Assembly: GCF_019966535.1 (NCBI RefSeq)
Contig: NZ_JAIMID010000002.1
Coordinates: 186,001-250,000, forward strand
Length of the DNA: 64,000 nt
Reading direction: 5' to 3'
Source: Mesobacterium pallidum
Lineage (GTDB): Bacteria; Pseudomonadota; Alphaproteobacteria; Rhodobacterales; Rhodobacteraceae
Numbering within the stretch: the stretch's first letter is position 1; the number at the start of each line of letters is the position of its first letter. Made by a program: the position numbers and the translations under genes. This document shows positions 61,634-64,000 of the stretch, piece after piece. The notes under the pieces were generated by a model, which was not told the DNA's origin, did not search any database, and saw nothing but the letters and a program-made list of their open reading frames with translations.

Positions 61634-62629
61634 ATGAAAGCCATGCTGAGCAAAGCCCCCGGCGGGCCCGAGACCCTGGAATTGACCGAGCTGCCGACGC
61701 CCGAGCCCGGCCCCGGCCAGGTGCGCCTGCGGGTCCATGCGGCGGGGCTGAATTTTCCCGACACGCTGATCATCCGCGACCTCTACCAGATGAAGCCGCC
61801 CCGCCCCTTTGCCCCCGGCGGCGAGGTCTCGGGCCAGGTCGAGGCCCTGGGCGAAGGCGTCACCGGCTTGGCCGTCGGCGACCGGGTGCTGGCCATCACC
61901 GGCTTTGGCGGCTTTGCCACCCATGTGCTGGCCGATTTCGCCCGGATCGTGAAGATCCCCGACGCCATGCCCTATGACGAGGCCGCGTGCTTTGTCTTCA
62001 CCTACGGCACCTCGTACCACGCGCTCAAGGACCGGGCGGCCCTGCAGCCGGGCGAGTCGCTGCTGATCCTCGGGGCGGCCGGCGGCGTGGGCGTCGCGGC
62101 GATCGAGCTGGGAAAGGCCATGGGCGCGCGGGTCATCGCGGCGGTATCGTCCGAGGAAAAGGCCGCCTTCTGCCGCGAGGTCGGGGCGGACGAGACCGTC
62201 ACCTACCCGCGCGAGATGGACCGCGCCGCGCAACGCGCCCTGTCGGACCGGATCAAGGCGTTGACGGGCGGCACCGGAGTCGACGTGGTCTACGACGCGG
62301 TGGGCGGCGATTACGCCGAACCGGCGATCCGGGCGCTGGCCTGGAAGGGGCGCTTTCTGGTCGTGGGCTTTCCGGCCGGTATTCCCAGCATTCCGCTGAA
62401 CCTGACCCTGCTCAAGGGCTGCCAGATCCTCGGCGTCTTCTGGGGCGACGCGGTGCGGCGCGATCCGGCGGGCCATGCGGCCAACATGGCGGACCTCATG
62501 CGCCTTTACGCGGCGGGCCAGGTGCGGCCCCGCATCCTCGACCGCTTCCCGCTCGACCGGGCGGCCGAGGCGCTGAGCCTGATGCAGGACCGCAAGGTGC
62601 AGGGCAAGGTGGTGCTGATCCCCGGCTAG
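61634..62629 (+). CDS. Quinone oxidoreductase-type zinc-free MDR enzyme
   Basis: A 331-residue medium-chain dehydrogenase/reductase. The start MKAMLSKAPGGPETLE at 61634 follows GGAGGAGTGGACG. GroES-like region LRVHAAGLNFPDTLIIRDLY, then the NADP motif LILGAAGGVGVAAIELGKAMGA. It lacks the Cys and His ligands of zinc alcohol dehydrogenases, so it belongs to the QOR/acrylyl-CoA reductase-like branch that uses NADPH to reduce quinones or enoyl compounds. It lies outside the island, 247 bp from the tRNA, with GC-rich core-like codon use. Confidence 0.88.
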   Translation: MKAMLSKAPGGPETLELTELPTPEPGPGQVRLRVHAAGLNFPDTLIIRDLYQMKPPRPFAPGGEVSGQVEALGEGVTGLAVGDRVLAITGFGGFATHVLADFARIVKIPDAMPYDEAACFVFTYGTSYHALKDRAALQPGESLLILGAAGGVGVAAIELGKAMGARVIAAVSSEEKAAFCREVGADETVTYPREMDRAAQRALSDRIKALTGGTGVDVVYDAVGGDYAEPAIRALAWKGRFLVVGFPAGIPSIPLNLTLLKGCQILGVFWGDAVRRDPAGHAANMADLMRLYAAGQVRPRILDRFPLDRAAEALSLMQDRKVQGKVVLIPG

Positions 62630-62697
62630 GGCCCTCTTGCCTTTCGCCGGCCAATCGCGCTATCGCGGATGCCAGCACCGGATGACGAGGGCGCCCC

Positions 62698-62916
62698 ATG
62701 GGTATCAACGACGAACGCGACATCGAGGCCAACCTGCAGATCGGCCCGACCGACCAGGGCATGGTGCGTCTCTTCATCGACGCCGGGTCGTTCGAGATCC
62801 CGATGGATTTCACCCCCGAAGAGGCCGAGGAAATCGCGGACGAAATCCGCGCCGCGGCCCAGGCCGCCGTACTGATGGCCGGCAAAGGCGGCAAGGGCGG
62901 GAAGAAGAAGCGCTGA
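62698..62916 (+). CDS. Small conserved protein (DUF6324-like)
   Basis: A 72-residue protein: MGINDERDIEANLQIGPTDQ, an acidic middle (MDFTPEEAEEIADEIRAAAQ) and a basic Gly/Lys tail (GKGGKGGKKKR). The compact acidic-then-basic layout looks like a conserved small protein of Rhodobacterales, which I recall as DUF6324. No function is known. It lies 68 bp after the quinone oxidoreductase gene. Confidence 0.75.
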   Translation: MGINDERDIEANLQIGPTDQGMVRLFIDAGSFEIPMDFTPEEAEEIADEIRAAAQAAVLMAGKGGKGGKKKR

Positions 62917-62924
62917 GCGTCGCC

Positions 62925-63245
62925 TTGGGCAACGTCCTGAAACGCCGGCTGATCCGGACCTGGTCCGTTCTTTTCTTGTCTGTTTGGCTGAGCGGCATGA
63001 CCGCCAGCCTGATGGCCAGTGCCTGCCAAAAAGACCGCAATAACGGCCAGAGGAAACTGCGCGTCTGCACGATCTCCCTCACGGCCGGGGCCTGGATGCC
63101 CCTTGTCAGCGCACGGGAACGGGCGCGGAACTCGATCCTGCATCTCGAGCGCGGCATCGCGTTGTGGCAACTCGGGCGTAAGACCGAAGCCCAAGCTGCC
63201 TTTCAGCAAGCCTACAGGAACGCTCAAGCCACACCCGGGCCGTAG
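62925..63245 (+). CDS. Possible small exported protein with one TPR-like motif
   Basis: The frame open from a TTG at 62925 encodes about 106 residues. A basic start (VLKRRLIRTW) precedes a hydrophobic stretch (SVLFLSVWLSGMTASLMASA) that would act as a signal peptide or lipoprotein-like signal (MASAC). The tail SILHLERGIALWQLGRKTEAQAAFQQAYRNA is split here across two helices of a TPR-like hairpin. The true start is uncertain (TTG 62925 or ATG 62998), and no good ribosome site is seen. It could be a real small gene downstream of the DUF6324-like gene or a chance frame. Confidence 0.4.
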   Translation: MGNVLKRRLIRTWSVLFLSVWLSGMTASLMASACQKDRNNGQRKLRVCTISLTAGAWMPLVSARERARNSILHLERGIALWQLGRKTEAQAAFQQAYRNAQATPGP

Positions 63246-63397
63246 TCGCCCACCTGCACAGCCGCGTTGTCGACCTGCGTGACTCCGATCTCTTCGCGCT
63301 CTGACGTGCTGCCGTGCTCGGTGACGGCGAGGACTGACCTCGCCGCCCCCCCTTTCGCGCGGCCGCCCATTAGGGCGGACAAGCCCCCGGCGCAACG

Positions 63398-63430
63398 AAA
63401 AAGGCCCGGCACATCCGGCCGGGCCTTTCC
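63398..63430 (-). terminator. Intrinsic terminator after the RNase E gene
   Basis: On the minus strand AAAGGCCCGGC and GCCGGGCCTTT form an 11-bp stem with a 7-nt loop, followed by TTCGTT, about 25 nt past the stop at 63452. Confidence 0.85.
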
Positions 63431-63451
63431 CTCATCCTGTCATCAAGGCGC

Positions 63452-64000
63452 TCAGCGCCCGATGGACCACCAGCCACGGCGCTTGGGCTTGTCGTCGTCC
63501 TCTTCGGCCTCGCCCCCCGCGCCAACCGGCTCGGGCTGCGGCTCGGCCGGAGCCTCGGCGGTCTCCTCGACGGCCGGCTCGGCGGGTGCCTCTTCGGTCG
63601 GCGCAGTCTCTTCGGCCACCGGCTCGGCTGCCTCTTCGGCGGCCGCGACCGTCTCGTCCTGCGGCTCGGGCGTTGTTTCCGCCTCTGCCACCGGCGCGGC
63701 CTCGGCGGCCGTCACGTCGGTCTCGGGCACCTCCGGCTCGGCCTCGGCGACCGGCGTGGTTGCGCCGGCTTCCTCGGAGAGCGGCGCGGCGCTGCCGGCG
63801 CTGTCGCCTGCTTCGGCGACCAGATCGGCCGGCTGCTCGGCCGCGTCCTCGGCGGCCACGGGCGCCTTTACCTCGGGTGCGTTCTGATCGGCAGACGCCG
63901 CCTCGGGGCCAGCCTCCGCGACCGGGGCATCCTCGGTCTTCTTCTTGCGAGACACCGTCCGCTTGCGCGGCGCCTTGGGCTTCGGCTCTGCTTCGGCGGC
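63452..64000 (-). CDS. rne: Ribonuclease E C-terminal region (partial)
   Basis: The frame is open from the right edge of the window to the stop at 63452, 182 codons plus the stop. It is a disordered Ala/Glu/Pro-rich tail that begins AAEAEPKPKAPRKRTVSRKK and ends DDKPKRRGWWSIGR. Acidic low-complexity tails ending in a KRRGWW-type motif are what alphaproteobacterial RNase E proteins carry after the catalytic half, where they assemble the degradosome. The catalytic part is outside the window, so the call rests on the tail. A general Ala/Glu-rich protein is the alternative. A GTG at 63955 could look like a start but the frame continues upstream. Confidence 0.6.
   Translation of the reverse strand, partial: AAEAEPKPKAPRKRTVSRKKKTEDAPVAEAGPEAASADQNAPEVKAPVAAEDAAEQPADLVAEAGDSAGSAAPLSEEAGATTPVAEAEPEVPETDVTAAEAAPVAEAETTPEPQDETVAAAEEAAEPVAEETAPTEEAPAEPAVEETAEAPAEPQPEPVGAGGEAEEDDDKPKRRGWWSIGR

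Noticed and set aside
1..64000. CRISPR arrays, insertion sequences, rRNA genes, phage genes
   Set aside because: Scanned for regularly spaced repeats, transposase-like proteins and phage structural proteins and found none. The only regular repeats are the RTX codons.

Overview
The window looks like chromosomal DNA of a Rhodobacteraceae/Roseobacter-type alphaproteobacterium. The evidence is high GC, RTX proteins with type I secretion tails, a complete urtABCDE urea transporter, a nasTS-nrtABC-nirBD-nasA nitrate assimilation cluster, a C-terminal fragment that reads like an alphaproteobacterial RNase E, and a tRNA-His with the alphaproteobacterial identity set (no G-1, a G1:U72 pair, A73). The species cannot be fixed from sequence alone.

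Layout. Positions 1-5515 hold three minus-strand RTX (calcium-binding repeat) genes, the first cut by the window edge. One exported, probably outer-membrane, protein follows. Positions 6694-12747 are urtABCDE. Positions 12873-25541 are a nitrate assimilation unit: NasT (ANTAR antiterminator), NasS (nitrate sensor), a leader RNA with two ANTAR-type hexaloop hairpins, the second overlapping an intrinsic terminator, then NrtA-NrtB-NrtC(D), a tandem GAF-like protein, NirB, NirD and NasA. An SDR gene (25543-26298) closes the left part.

Positions 26575-61309 (about 34.7 kb) look like a genomic island. Its right border is the 3' end of an intact tRNA-His gene (61310-61386, minus strand). Its left border is a 51-nt copy of the same tRNA from anticodon arm to 3' end (26524-26574, 41/51 identical, same orientation). 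This is the geometry left by tRNA-targeted integration. No integrase remains in the window. The cargo is catabolic: a P450 plus [2Fe-2S] ferredoxin, a LigM-type tetrahydrofolate O-demethylase, an ACMSD-type decarboxylase/hydrolase, two FAD aromatic hydroxylases, a two-domain extradiol dioxygenase, two fumarylacetoacetate-hydrolase-family enzymes, an alpha/beta hydrolase, SDR, a GST-superfamily enzyme, aldehyde dehydrogenase, an exported amidohydrolase, TAXI-TRAP and DctPQM TRAP uptake systems, three LysR and one Lrp regulator, and a full pyruvate dehydrogenase complex with a homodimeric E1. The gene set suggests uptake and degradation of methoxylated, lignin-type aromatics through O-demethylation, hydroxylation, ring cleavage and hydrolysis to pyruvate and acetyl-CoA. 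The substrate is inferred.

Six intergenic copies of a 17-bp palindrome, GATAC-N7-NNATC (best copy GATACGCATTCCGTATC), lie about 80-120 bp upstream of six island transcription units. They are the best candidates for a shared LysR operator tying the island into one regulon. Right of the tRNA (61634-64000) the sequence returns to core-type genes: a quinone oxidoreductase, a small conserved acidic protein, a possible small TPR-like exported protein and the C-terminus of RNase E.
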